Below, piece by piece: positions 45,801 to 59,691 of a stretch of 64,000 nt of DNA (positions are counted from its first letter, which is position 1; each line of letters starts with the position of its first letter). Position numbers and translations under genes: made by a program. Under the pieces are notes generated by a model, which saw nothing but the letters and a program-made list of their open reading frames with translations, was not told the DNA's origin and made no database searches. Source of the stretch: Tanytarsus gracilentus (lineage: Eukaryota; Arthropoda; Insecta; Diptera; Chironomidae); NCBI GenBank assembly GCA_038502055.1, contig JAXRKN010000041.1, positions 2,585,501-2,649,500 on the forward strand. Direction: 5' to 3'.

Positions 45801-48800
45801 AAATGAAGTTGAAAACAAGTAAAGCTTGGAAAATTGTTAAAGCATCTCGATTTTTCGACTTACCAATAGAAGTATTTGAGAGAGTACTTTGTTGACTTGC
45901 TTCATCCAATGGAGTTCCATCGGGACCTGTAGTAATCAGTGACGTTGCTTGGTGTGATGCTTGTGGAGGCATTCCGTTATCTTGCGGCATCATTCCTTCT
46001 TGAAGATGCATGCCTTGAGGCAAACCTTCGATGTGAGGCGCTCCTGGTGGAGGCATTGCTGAATTTGGAGGACCCATATGCGAGTGTGAAGGCGGTCCCA
46101 TTGGCGAGTGAATCCCTGGGCCATTTCCGAAACCTTGAGGAGGCGGGGTAGAACCTCCTTGTTGGTAACCTCCTTTATGTTGTAAGTGCTGTTTTAGATA
46201 ATTTAATTGTCGCGGCGAGCTTCCAGGTTGTTGACCTTGCTGCTGCTGTTGTTGTTGCTGCTGATTTTGAGGGCCAGGTTGACCGGGTTGTTGCTGCTTA
46301 ATTTGAGTTTGTCCTGGCTGCTGTTGTTGAGTTTGCTGTGAAGATTGAGAGGGTGGTGGACCTATATTTTTGCCTTGTGGCCCTCCAATGTGATTTGTCA
46401 TCGCAGAAGCACTTCCGCTTTGATTCTGCTGAGGCGGTGGTGCCCAGTGACCGTACGGTGGATATTGTGGATTCACGTGATTTTGCATAGGTGGTCTATA
46501 TTGACTTGGACTATTTGGCGGCATCGGATGTTGATTTCCATAGCCGGGATATTGCGCTCGTGGCGAGTAGTTTCCTTGTGAATACTGAGATTGAGGGGGA
46601 TAAGGACCCATTTTTGGATAGGCACCATGCTGTTGCTGCTGCTGTTGCATGGAGCTATGAGGCGGCTGACCTGGTGCACCCTGATATGGTTGCGGAGGCA
46701 TTTGACTTCCGTCCGGCATTTGTGGTGCATTAGAGTTTGGAGGAATGCTTTGCTGTGGCATACCAGGCATACCTTGCGAATGACTACTTGAAGGTCGCGG
46801 TGGCATTTGTAAATTTTGTTGTCCTAGACAAGACGAAAAGATGAAGAAAAGATTAATGATTAAGTCTCACATAAAAATAAACATTTTATTAGTCGCGCGC
46901 TCTAACATATGATTTTCAAGCACTTTTTAACGAGGTCTCTTATATACTGCTACAGCAACAACAAAAATGAACAGCTTAATGTTTGATTAGAGAGGGAGAT
47001 TCCGTGCTATTACGTCACATACACATTTTTTTTATTGAAAGCTGTAAACACACCATTAAATTGCTAACGTATTGCCGGCGCTCACATAAATAAATCATTC
47101 GGTCTTATTGTAATGTTTGTTTATTAATAGAGAGCAAATTAAATTGCGTGAAATCATACGCTCCTATATGTGCTCCATTCAGATAGTCTCTTTTTGAATC
47201 ACTGCATCTTCGATAAATATTGTGTGTTTACAAAATATTATGAAAAGACAAATTGGCTATGAGATTTATATATATTGTGAAGCAGACGAGAGAGAGAGAG
47301 AGGCAATCAGCTTACATATGACATTTTTCATAGCACCGTATACATAACATGATACTTTTTTTTCGGCGCGTTTACATATGGAAAGGTTTATTCAACTTTT
47401 GGTTAGATCATTCACAGTGTGTTGCCATTCACTCTATTTTCCTGCATGTACACATAGATTTCTTTTTATATGCGGGTGCACACAAATCACATTGAAACGT
47501 ATCCATAAGGATTACATAGTAAAAGTTTATGTATAACAACGATGATGAATTTACCACCGCTCTCGAAAGATTTTTTCCACACATATTTTAAAATTTAGGT
47601 CAATGTCGAAGCATTTCTTTCACTGTCGGTATTCTTTCAACAACCATCGATTTATATCCATGTATGTTCACACATTATATACAACCGATTCTCACGGAAA
47701 AAAATAAATGCTTCAACTTCCAAAAGTCGTCGACTCTCAATTAATTTTTAATCGTTTACTTTTCCCTCATACTGCTGCTGCTACTGCTGTTATATACTTC
47801 CGAGGAATAATTATTATTTCTTTCAACATTCATTCACTTGTTCTCTCGCACCATTTGCCGGTACATGTGACTTTGTTAATTTGATTTCGAAAAGTCATAT
47901 TTTTTTTCTTTCTCTCATCCATATTGCGGTTGTATAGAGCGAGCGATATAATAAAGTGAGTCTTTAACTAGACACTTGCTAGACACTTTTATGATTACGC
48001 ACATTTTTTTACATCCCATGCCATTTTTCTTATAAAAGAAGAAGAATAAGATGCAAGTGAGGGGGAGGAGAAAGATGAAGAAGAAAAAGAAAATGGAGTG
48101 AGGGAGCTCAATTTTTTTAAAAGGGATGTGGAACCCTTTTAAATGCTTTATTCAGTTAATACTTTCCTCCCCAAAAAGTGCTTGATATATTCATAATGTC
48201 ATCGAGATATTTTTGACACTCACCCACTGCTGGTGACATTGATCGAGAGCCAGACGAAGAGCTGTTCGGTGACGATATGGGTCTCATTGGCTGTTGTGTC
48301 GGTAATGATTGTTGACTTCCCGGTAAGCCCGTCTGTGACACATTATTTGCCGATGGAGGTGGTTGCTGCTGCTGATTCGTTATCGCAATATTGGAAGAAT
48401 TTTCATTGGAACTATTCTGAGCTGCAGCTGCTGCTTCCTGCTAGAAAAAAAGAGAAATAGAAATGAGAAATTTTTACTTTGGATAATTACTCAATTAATT
48501 GCTGTCATTATAACTGCCTTTTCACTCATTCACATTCATTCAACAATTTTTTTTCGCTACTGTATATGACGATGAATTTGTAAAAGAAGAATAAACAAAT
48601 AAATTTCATTTATTTCCCTCCTCAATTCTTCTTTTTCTTCTCATTCTTTTATATATATTTTAAATGTGCACTTATTGAAGCGAATACCAGTTCCTTTCAA
48701 CAAGTGGTTGCATTTTCAATTTTCAAATGGGTAAGTGAGTGCATGAGCGAAAAGGAAGAGAGAGAGAAAAGTAGAAAAAAGAAACAAAACAACACCACGT

Positions 48801-51800
48801 GAGTGAGTGACTGTTTAATGACCACACTCTGTTTTACAATCGAATTATGAAGTAGCTTTATGTTACATATTATAATTTTTTTGCGAAGGAAATATATATC
48901 GGATATAAATTTGTGCGAAAATATCATTAAAATTTAATATTCATCACCGAAGAATGATGATGATCGTAAAGCAATAAAGCATGACAAGGCCTTATCAAAA
49001 ATATATAATTCTGCGCGCTAAAGACGTGCTCGAAAATATAGAAAGGGAGAAAAGAGAAGCGAAGAATAATTGCAGAATCGAGCGGAAAAAAGAAAAAAAT
49101 ATATTTGAGATATTAATGACCGTTTAATTTTTAAAAAATGTTTTTACAAAAAGTCGTTATTTAAACATTTTAAAATATTTGTAATGTATTCAAATAAATT
49201 CCCTTTTTCGAAAACACCTAATCCCTATTCAAATAAGAAAAATATTTATCATAATTTATAAAACGATCCCAAGTGAACTCGACTTTTAAAAGAGCGAGTA
49301 ACAAAGAAGAATTCAAAAATCCTAAAGCCGTCTTTCTGCCAGTACCAAGTCGAAAGCGATATAAACGAAAAGGAGAAACGACAGGGAACATTAATATATA
49401 TTTTTTTATTGTTGAATCTCTTCTGACTGCTTTTTGCTTTTAAGATATTTAAGAGAGCTCTCTTTTGCGAAAAAAAAGCATGAGTGAAAATCCTATATAT
49501 ATTTTTTGCTGCCAAATTGTGTACACTCAACAGCATCATATTGCAGGCTCATACAGACACATTTCTTTATTCCTCATATTATTTTTTTGCTGCTGCAACA
49601 ATCCCAATGCTTTCATACTCTAATAATACTCTCTTTTTCCTGCAGCAAAATCACACAGAAAATTTATATAGTATGTGGCCATCCAGCTGGATATGAAAGG
49701 AAAATATAAGAAGAGGAAAACTTTTGCGGGAAAAGAAAAAGAGAAAGAGTCAGTCCGGTTGTCATAAAATGATGGCAATTTTTTTATATAAATTTATTCT
49801 TCTTTCGCCCTCTCCTTCATCCTCCGCACATCACAAACAATTATCATCCTCCCTCATCCATCCATGGAGTGTGTAGAGTATTATCGTGATATGATGTGAT
49901 GTGTGCAAGAGAGAGAGAAATTAAGGAATAAAAAATATATATATTTTTCTTCATACATATATTCGAATGAGCGAACAATATAATGAAATTACTTTGTTCT
50001 GAGAATTTCACTTCAATTTAGTTCCCATTTTTATAGAGAACGAGCGAGAGAAGAAAAAAAGAAAGAAAGATTATTCAGAGATATATATATTTTTCCTTCT
50101 TCATACATCAATTTTATAACAAGCTTATTCGTTTGTTTGTCTATAACGCAATGAGACTTTTTTCTTCTCTGTTCATTTAAATTTTTCTACGACATATTTT
50201 TTTAATGTCAAAAATTTTCCCAAAACCTTTCTTATAACTTGGTTCCAACTTGAGAGATAAAAAGTTCCTACGCTCTAAATTAAGACACGGAGCGACTTGC
50301 CACCTTTATACTTCCTAGTGCCGGAGTGAACAGTCGAGCGAGAGAGAGTTGCGCAGTGTGACGGGAAATGAGACTCGTTATTAATTAATGTGTGCCGTAT
50401 AGAAGAGTCGAGTGTAATTTTCATAAAAAATTGCTGACTACGGCAAACGTGAATTGAGCCCATCCACACACCATACAAATGAGAATGCTCGTTTAATTTT
50501 GTACTTTTTGCTTGCTTCATACATCTGCTGAAAATGTGTTTGTTCACTCTGACGTGCATGCATAGCTGTGTTGGTGATAAAATGCTGTTTTTCAGATCGA
50601 AATATTTGCTATTGTGATTATGTAAATGCTTTTCTCTCTCACTCTCGATCTACTATCATCAGGCCATAGAGAATTTTTTTATTCTCCTTCATCTCAAAAG
50701 AATCTTTGATTTACGCCAAAAAAAAAAGAAAATAAAAGCTAAGTGAGAGAAGAATGTTTGCCTGTAGTGGAAAATATTTATCATTCAAAAATGTTTTTTT
50801 CGTTCCATTTGAAATACAAAAAGGGTACCAGAGACGTGATGAGGGTTCGGTATAGCAGCAGAGAGCAAAAAGGAAAGGAGGAAAAACAAGAAGAGGAATG
50901 AACGTTGAGTTTATCTTACTACTACAATCTCAAGGCAGGCTCATATAATTTTATTTTTCTATAGAGGAGAAGAATAACGTCGAACAACGTTTCTTGTGCC
51001 TAACCTTGTTGAGTGCTTGGAATGAAGCAAGAGAGAGAGAAAAAAGAAAAAATTTCGAACGGAAAGAAGAGGAAAAAATAAATGCTTTGCTGTGTATGCC
51101 TTCAGTATAAATTTTTCTAACATTATTATTGCTATTATTCTCTCCCCATACTCTCGACGAGTTCTTTTGCCGTATATACATTTTGCCGCTCTTCTTTTCA
51201 ATCCAAAAACCATTCCATGGCATTTTCTTCTACTTCTCCTTTCCTCTCCGGTCGACGTTTTTTTTGTTGGTGCTGCTGTGCTTCAAATGTGCTATTTCCC
51301 TTCGGTTTTACTCAGCAACGACGTGAAACTTTGTATGTTTGTTGGCAAGAGAATGAGAGTATAAAAAATTATACAATATAAAGCCCCTCGACGTCGTTCA
51401 TGCCATGCCATGCCATTCTCTATACTCCGAACACATTATATTATATTATATGTAGGGTATACGGTACCATCATCATCAAACAACAGCACTGAAGGCAGGC
51501 AGGCAGGAAAGCAATGAGAGAGAGAAAAGTAGAGTGTGGTAAGAGCGCATTATAAAAAGCGATCGAAAACTCTGACTCGGTATGTGCCATGGCACATGAA
51601 ATTTTCGTTCGCTCATTCGAACAGCGTCGGGGTCGGGTTTTGGGTTGTGAAGTGAGTGAGAGAGAGAGAGAGAAAATGAAATGAGAACGGGCAAACTAGA
51701 GATAAATTTTGCGTTGGGTGGAATAAAATGAGTAAGCTCTGCTGAATGTGCTCTGTGTTGTTGTGAAAGCACACACAAAATTGAAATAATGGTTTGAGGT

Positions 51801-54800
51801 TTTTCCCGTCCGACGTTTCGTTCATTTCGAGAGCAAGCTCTCCTTTGCTCGATACCCAATATTTTCTGATATAAAATTTTTCATATGAAATTGCAATAGA
51901 TTCATCTAGTTGAGCTAGATTTTAGTATATTTATGTCAATTTTAGTGGCACTAAACCTAACTAGTAGCGACCCCTGAGTACGGACCTCATCGCATATTAT
52001 CGTGTATACGAAGTTCGCAATGATGACGAGAGTGCTCGCCTGATTCGGTTCTGCGCATAATGCTGATGTGAGCCACACAGCAAACTCTAATACTCAACTG
52101 ATGTTGTTATACGAAGCGAACGAATGAACGAAAAATATAAATGTAGAAACATCTAGCTATACGGAATGAACACAAAAAATATAAAATTTTCTGTGCTTCG
52201 GCTCTCACTCTGCTGTGTTTTATGGGGCACAAGCTGCTTGCTTTTCGTTTACGTACGGCATTTTTCGAAGCATTTTACTCGATTATTTTCACTGAAGCGC
52301 TTTGAAAATGTTTCTACATGAAAAACTGAAATTTATATTTTATTTTTCATCATGAAAAATATTGCTGAATGGATTTTTATAAATACGCTTTTTGCTTTTT
52401 TTTTCTGCGGAGCAAAATGCTCTGGCGCTGGCTGGTTGTGTTTTTCTTAGATTGTTTTATACCCTACCCTCTCTCTCTCTAGATGCGAAGAGATGTTCCA
52501 AGTCGAGGCTTTTAAAGTTTCTTATTATTTCCTTCACACAAATCGAAAATTGCTTTTTGAAGTTTGAACTTCTTCGCTCTGATCTTCGCCTCGTTCGTTT
52601 CTTAATATATTATTTTTTATGTGACTAACTCTTGCCGATTTCTCTCGTTCAGCTCCACTCTATCGTGTGTATAATATTTTATCATCGTCAAAATATAAAT
52701 AATATGCGACGCTCTTTATGAAGTTGAAAAATAATAAAGATAAACTTTACTTTTTTTTCGCATAAGGTTAAAAAGAAAACAACAACAACATTAGTCAGTC
52801 AGTCCTCGGCATATGTCTTCCAGAGCTCGCAATAATAATGATGATGAGATGAGAAAAAAATACATTTAATGTCAGACGGCTGTTACGATGAGAGCGCGGC
52901 TAATGCACATTATGCCAAAACGCGTACAACTGGAAAATTTACTTTAAATTTATTTCTCTCCACGATGTTTTTGGGTTGTCGTGTGTTGTGTCGGCAATGA
53001 TAATATGCATACAATGTCAATTGATAGCGATTCTCTGAAGTTTTTTTTTGAACGCGACTTAATGCTTTATCAACAATTTATCATTCAAAGTTCCGATATA
53101 TATTTTTTCTCTCGCGTACACATTCTAAAGTGCTTTTTGATGATGATACGAGAGAGAGAGAGAGTGCTTAATTGATTTGAATTTTCATTAAGAGCAGCAC
53201 TTTAGAGCGCTTGAGGGAAGATTTTCTTCTCTAATGAAACATTTTTCCTCTCTATACATATATCGGAGGATAATTAGAGACGAGATGGAATGAACGTGTG
53301 TATATGAAATGAGAGGGATGAGAAAATTAAAGACACGACACCCTGGTCGATCATATAGACTCGAGAAGAAACGGCACAATGATTGACTCTCGTCGTGGCT
53401 TAATCAAAATGCAACCTCACACATGTGATTATCATTTTTCAACAAATTGTTATCGAAGGTCAAGAACCCGCTCTCTTTTATTATTAGTCTCCCCATCGTT
53501 ATTTACTTTTTTTTGTGTGTCTCGAATTGAGGGAAAAAATTAGGTAATACCATAAATCAGTCGATAGGAGGAAACTCTTCTCTCTGTTCAATTGTAAACG
53601 ATTTTTGCCTTTGATATACTGTTGACGAGTGTGTCTAGAATTATTATTCATCACAACAACTTAAAAGACGCACATGAGGATTCACCTCGATTGAACGGAT
53701 CAGAGTACATCGACACATGAAAATACCTTTTTACCATCATCTATTATTTCGCTCCTCTTTTGCCTTCTTTCTTCTCATGTCATGTATATATGTGCAAATT
53801 TCGTGTGCCTCACCAAAAAAAATGAAAATATTGAAAGATATAAGCCTGAAGTCTATCATGACGTTGCGGGAGTGAGAGAGAAACGAGGGTCAATGACATA
53901 ATGAATGAGGAAAAAAATATATAAATGCAATAAAAATCAGGCAATAATAAGCTGTGGCTATTTTCCTTCTCTGTCTCTCTCTCTTGCAGTGTGTGTGAAA
54001 TTACTAATAAATAAGTATAACCTTGACATTGCTCTAAAAACTTTTTGAGGCACACTTTTTATGTTTTTCCCTTTTTCGAGTAAATATATACAGTTTGTCG
54101 GTTTCTTCTTTTATGTAAAAAAAATTAAATTTCACCGAAAGAAAGTTTCTTTTTGAGGTAGCGAGTGAAGTGTTAAGAATTGTGTGACTTTTAATGTTAA
54201 AGTCTTTAATATATCTTATGACATTTTTAGTAGTTTTTTTTATGCTAAAACTGCTTAAATAAATTGTTCAACGATACTTAAAAATCGTTTAAATATTATT
54301 TACCGTCGTCAAAAATTCATAGTCAAATTTCAAGGTTTAAAAAGAACCGAAAAAATTCAAATTAATTAAAAAGTAGATTTTTATATTTAAATTCCTCATG
54401 TTAAACGGTCATATGTTTTACATGTGACACGTCTTAATCATCGTCAGACATTCTTCGACAGTAGCACAAAAAAATATTTGGAATATCTTTCGCTTATCCA
54501 TTCATTCAAAAAACACTTTATGTGTTCATTCATTCTTAGAAAAAATGACGAAGAGTCATTAGAAAACAATAAAGAAATAAAAATGCTTACCTTTTGTTGC
54601 TTCTTAGTCTTCTTTTTCGCACTTGGATTCTTCTTCTTTTGATTTACCTGAGAGATAAGAAAATAGAAAAAATTGATTGTGAGAAAAGTAATTTACAAAT
54701 TCATAATGTATCGTTGAACGAGAAAATTAAGTCATTAAATCTCCAAGACCCTCCTTCATTTATCGTTCATGATACTTTTGCAAAACAACTGAATAACTTT

Positions 54801-57800
54801 ATTATTGAAGAAGTGCCGGTTGTTGAGAGAGAGAATAAAGAATCGATAAAACATAAAAGCAAAATAAAATTCCCTTGCATATTGTAAAAGAAATAATAAT
54901 AAATATATTTAATGCTAGCATTTCATTCGAAAACTCAATCGAGCATGAAGAACATTAGAAATCAGCTGATTAATCGCTATATATAAGGAAATTATGTGCT
55001 TAAAAAATATAACTTTTACCGCGTCTACCGTGGGGGATTTTCTTCCATTTATTTCTATTTTTGTAAGTAAATAAATTTATTGCACTCAATTAAAAAAGAA
55101 TCAAGTGGAATATTTGTGAGGAAAAGATGACCTTTCTTGTTGTGTATTACATAAAGAAGAAGGAAATTTCTTGAATGAATTTTTTTTATCAAAACAAAAA
55201 TATCTTTGAGGATCAGGGAAATATAAACAAAACGAAGAAGAGCGCATCCATAAAGAGGTTTTTATGGGTTGAGCAGGGAAAAAGATAAATAAAATAAAGA
55301 AGGAAAGAGTGAGGGAGAGGGAGAGACACGACACACGTGGTTTTGAAAGTTTTCTTTCACTTGTGAATAAATAAGAAGATATTCGATGTACATAAGAGCA
55401 CATTACACTGTTTGTGATTAAATTTATAAGTAATTTTTCGTTCATCAAGAACAAGAAATTCTCTCGCTCTCTTGCAAAATTAATTCACTGATAATACACA
55501 ATTTCTTCTTCTTCTTGTTCCAAATTGATAATTTTTTTCCACGTTCTGGCACACAAAATTAAATACAAGTGTAATAAAAAAAATTAAAGTCTGGGAAGCT
55601 TAAAAAATCATGCATGAAATAATAAGGAAAAATACTCAATAAAATCCACAGCAAAGTATTTCTAAGGAAACTGATTAGTGATTTCGAAATGTGTGACACA
55701 CGGGTGTTCAATACCTTTGCATATTTAATATCACTTCGCAACGCTTCGCTTTTAAAATCTTATTGATTATGTCACTATACCATTTCGTTCATGCTGTCAT
55801 GCACACGCTTCACAACTTCTGCATCGAAATTTATCACTTTTAGAAGAGTTTTCTAGGTTTATTTAAACGCTTAATAATTATTTTTTTAATGTGTAACTTC
55901 TCTGAATCGAAACAACGAAGCAAAATGAATTTTTGTTCAGAAAAAAAATTGACATATAATTTTTTTAAACCACTACATTTGAGAGAAATAACGAACGAAC
56001 GAATGAATGTATAGGTGGATAATTCAATTTTCTCTTTTTTTTTCATATACACATTCGAGCTCGAGTTTGTATGAAATGAAATTTTATTTTATTTTTCTCT
56101 TCCACTGAGAATGAAAAATAATACACAAAGGCCGGCATTTATTATACCAACACAATTGCGTTGCTACTACACTGTCAAATCGATTGCATGAGCTATGAAC
56201 ATGTCAGTCGCCTATATTTACACTATCAATGAAATATCCTTTATTATTTTTTTTCAAATAATTTTTGTGCTTCGCTTTAAGCTTTTTTGTTTAATTTAAA
56301 ATGATTTTAATTAAAAAGCCATAATTGCTAGCAGTGTAACTGACAACTCATACAAGTACCGTAAATGACATGAGCATAAATTATTTTTCTGTGTTTTCGC
56401 TCAAAAAGCGTATTATGTATAGATACATAAAAAACTATATGAAATTGCATAAAAAACGCATACTAGCAAAAAAAAACCATCACACAACGGCAGTATAGAC
56501 ACAAAATTTTTCCCAACAAAACTAATTAAAATTATTTTTTTTTTTTCATTTTTCGGGGTGCAAAAAATGTGTGTGCATTTTTGTGTATATTTCATTAGGT
56601 TGCACCGTGATTGATTTTTTTAAATGTATGTGCACATAATGCAACCGCAGAATTTTTTATGAAAATTAAGCATTGCAGTAGCATTAATTTTTTTTGCAGT
56701 GCGCACACACATGGTATTGTGTGAATAACCACGAAGCAAAAAAAAATTAATTTAATTTGATCATTATCAAAAAAAGAGTAATGAAGCACACATGAACATG
56801 ACTCAAATGCATTCCGAAAAAAAAGTACAAGAAGAAGACAGACGAAGATAAATAAGACTCGATATAAAATGTACATAAAAACACAAATATATATGTGAGA
56901 CGATGAAAAGTGTGAGCAGCAAAATAACTTGAAATACATAAACCGAGACGCTATGAATAACTACAATAAGCATTTATGTTATTTTAGCGCCATCCGGAAG
57001 TAAAATAAATTTATTTTCGTATTACATAAAAGAGAGCGGGAGAGTATATAAAAAATAAAACTGAACTGTGAAACGTCTGATACATGTACATCGGAATGCT
57101 TTTATTTTTATATATTTTCTCGCTTAAAAAAGATCATTGTTCTATATCGGAGTAAGTTGTAATGTGTTTTCTACCTGCTGCTGTTTTGTATATTTCGTTT
57201 TTTCAGTAAATAAAAGATCTTCCAAATATTCCGCATGCCTTTTCTAAAACATATTTTTCGGTGGCACTAAGTATATAAAGGAGGACTTAATTGTCATAAA
57301 CTCTTATATAAAACGAAACGACCGGCGAAAAATAATGTTATTTTTTGAGGTTTTATATTAGAGGAGGAAGAAGTGCGGAGTGAAATGAAATAGACACCTG
57401 TTGATGGAAATATTTAAGCATGAAATGTATTTGATATAACCCAGGAACACTCTTTTCATATTTCGCCGTATTCGCCACATACAAAAAACCATAAGTTACC
57501 ACAAAAAAAAAGAACTCAACAGGTTTGTATCACTTGTTTTTTATATTCTTTTACTCTCGCTCTTTTTTGAAACTTACCCCAATCATTTCATTGTCGTTGG
57601 GCGTCGAGGGTTGACTCGGCCGATTCGAATACTAAAATTAGACAATTAAACACAAAATATTGTACCACATGTGTGTTTGTATTTTCGCAATGAGTTCAGT
57701 GTGACTTTCTATCGAATCTGCTGTTCATTATGTGCATCAGCATGCCATAAGGATGATTGTTATGTGTGCCAATTGGTTTTTAATATTAAATGTATGCTAA

Positions 57801-59659
57801 ATTCATGTACATGTTTGAGTACTGATCGAGTCTGACTTTATTTTATATTTTTGAGAGCTGTTGCTGACTGCTTTCAGTCAACCTCACTCTCCTCCCTTTT
57901 ACCACCCAACTTTATTCCGCAAAATTTTTTTTCTGTGTGCATCCCTTTAAAAGCATAAATTTAAAGAGCGAGTGAGTAAGAGGAGAAAAAGCACATGGCG
58001 GTAAGAGGAAAAGGATTTTTTTTCTTACAACCTTTTTTTATTTACTTGCTGGCAATCAGCTGTTTTGTGTATATCATTGAAATGCGAAGAATATTCCGTA
58101 AATAATGCTCTCGCTTCAAAATAAAAAAAAAAAACATAAAAGGTATTTGAACTTTCAATTTTTCCCTTCTTTTGCTCTCTCACTCTCGCTTTAAATTATG
58201 TATCGTATTTTATACTTCTTGTCCGTCGACGACCTCATATTTTTCATTCTTTTCCTTTCATTCAATTGCACATATTTTTTTACGGTATTCTTTTTCTCTC
58301 ATGTACTTTAAATTTTATATTTCCCAAAGATGAGACAGTAACAAGTGCAATAAGAAGCGCCTTTTTTTTGCTTACCTGATGTGGCGATTGAGGTGGCTGA
58401 GGGGACGGACTGCAAGGAGCGCCAGTTTGTGGTGCTTGAAGTTGCTGCTGAGGTCCAGGACTCTGAGGCGGTGGTGCATGAGGAGATTGCGATGGGGGTA
58501 CATTTGAGTGTGGGCCTGGACTAGCGGCTGGTGAGGGCCACTAAGAAAAAGAAAGAAATTTGAGCGTTAATTAAAAATATTTTTTTTTGCCTTAATGAAT
58601 TCCTGGTTCATTAAAAATTCTGTTATAGATACTTAAAAAATCGACTTACTTGTGAGTAAGGTGGCCTGTGATTTTGTGGTGCCATGGGCTGTTGAGGACC
58701 TCCTTGTCCACCACCTGGCGGTGTGGGATATCGCTGAGGATATTGATACTGTTGCGGTGGCCCGGGAGGTTGATTTTGCTGCTGACCAGCATTGGGTAAA
58801 TAAGGACCAGGACTTTGAACTCCCGATGGAGGTGGATACGGCGACTGTCCTCTCGATGCATTTGTCTAATAAAATTATAAAATAATTATTATGAGCATAA
58901 AAATATTTAATAGAAGTTAAAACATGCGAGAATGTCTAAGCGAGACTTGAATCATTCACAATAGAAAATCTTGGTAACAAAATTCTTTCCGGACAGTTGA
59001 CCGGCAAAAACATAAAATTTTTCTTTCCTTCTTCTCCCTTTTTACCGCTGCCGCCGTCAACATATCTGAATTTTATCATTTTCTCTTTAAAAACATCGTA
59101 GTAAAGTGAAATGGAACGTCTCTCTCTCACATCGTGCTTATTTTTTGTTTTCAAAGAACAATCTCCAGCAATCTATTTCGCTGCCATTCACATTTTCTCT
59201 CTAGAACGCTTTCCATACCGCTCACGAAAAACACGTTCTGTCTATCGCTTCCCACTCTCATACCTTACTGCTGCTGATGCCTTGACGCAAACACACCACA
59301 CCACCCTACATTTTCCGCCCTGTTTGAAACATTTTCTGTCGTTTTTACCCTCCACATTCATTATACAACAACCTCCCTCGATAACATTAACATCATCCCA
59401 CTCGCTGCTATGCTCTCACACAAACCAACCCCTCATACCTCATGCTACAGAACGTTCACTCTCACAAAATCCTCATTCTATGGCGATAACTCAGCGTCAT
59501 TTCACTGTGTTGGTGTGTGTGTGCTATATGCTATATTTATGCAAAGGGTAAGTTGAACATTTTCTGCTATCAGTGCTGTGTTCTCTCTGTGTATGCTGCT
59601 TTTCGAATAATGCAGGGAAAAACATTTTTCTCTCTCTCTCCTCTCGAGAAATATCGCTT

Positions 59660-59691
<32 letters not shown>

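Noticed and set aside
46237..46262. Expanded CAG repeat
   Set aside because: It is a mixed CAG/CAA polyQ run in the Osa coding exon, normal for this family, not a pure expansion.
59111..59551. 146-codon + strand frame in an osa intron
   Set aside because: The frame is open because the region is CT-rich. It is Ser/His/Leu low complexity, has no motif, and overlaps other chance frames.
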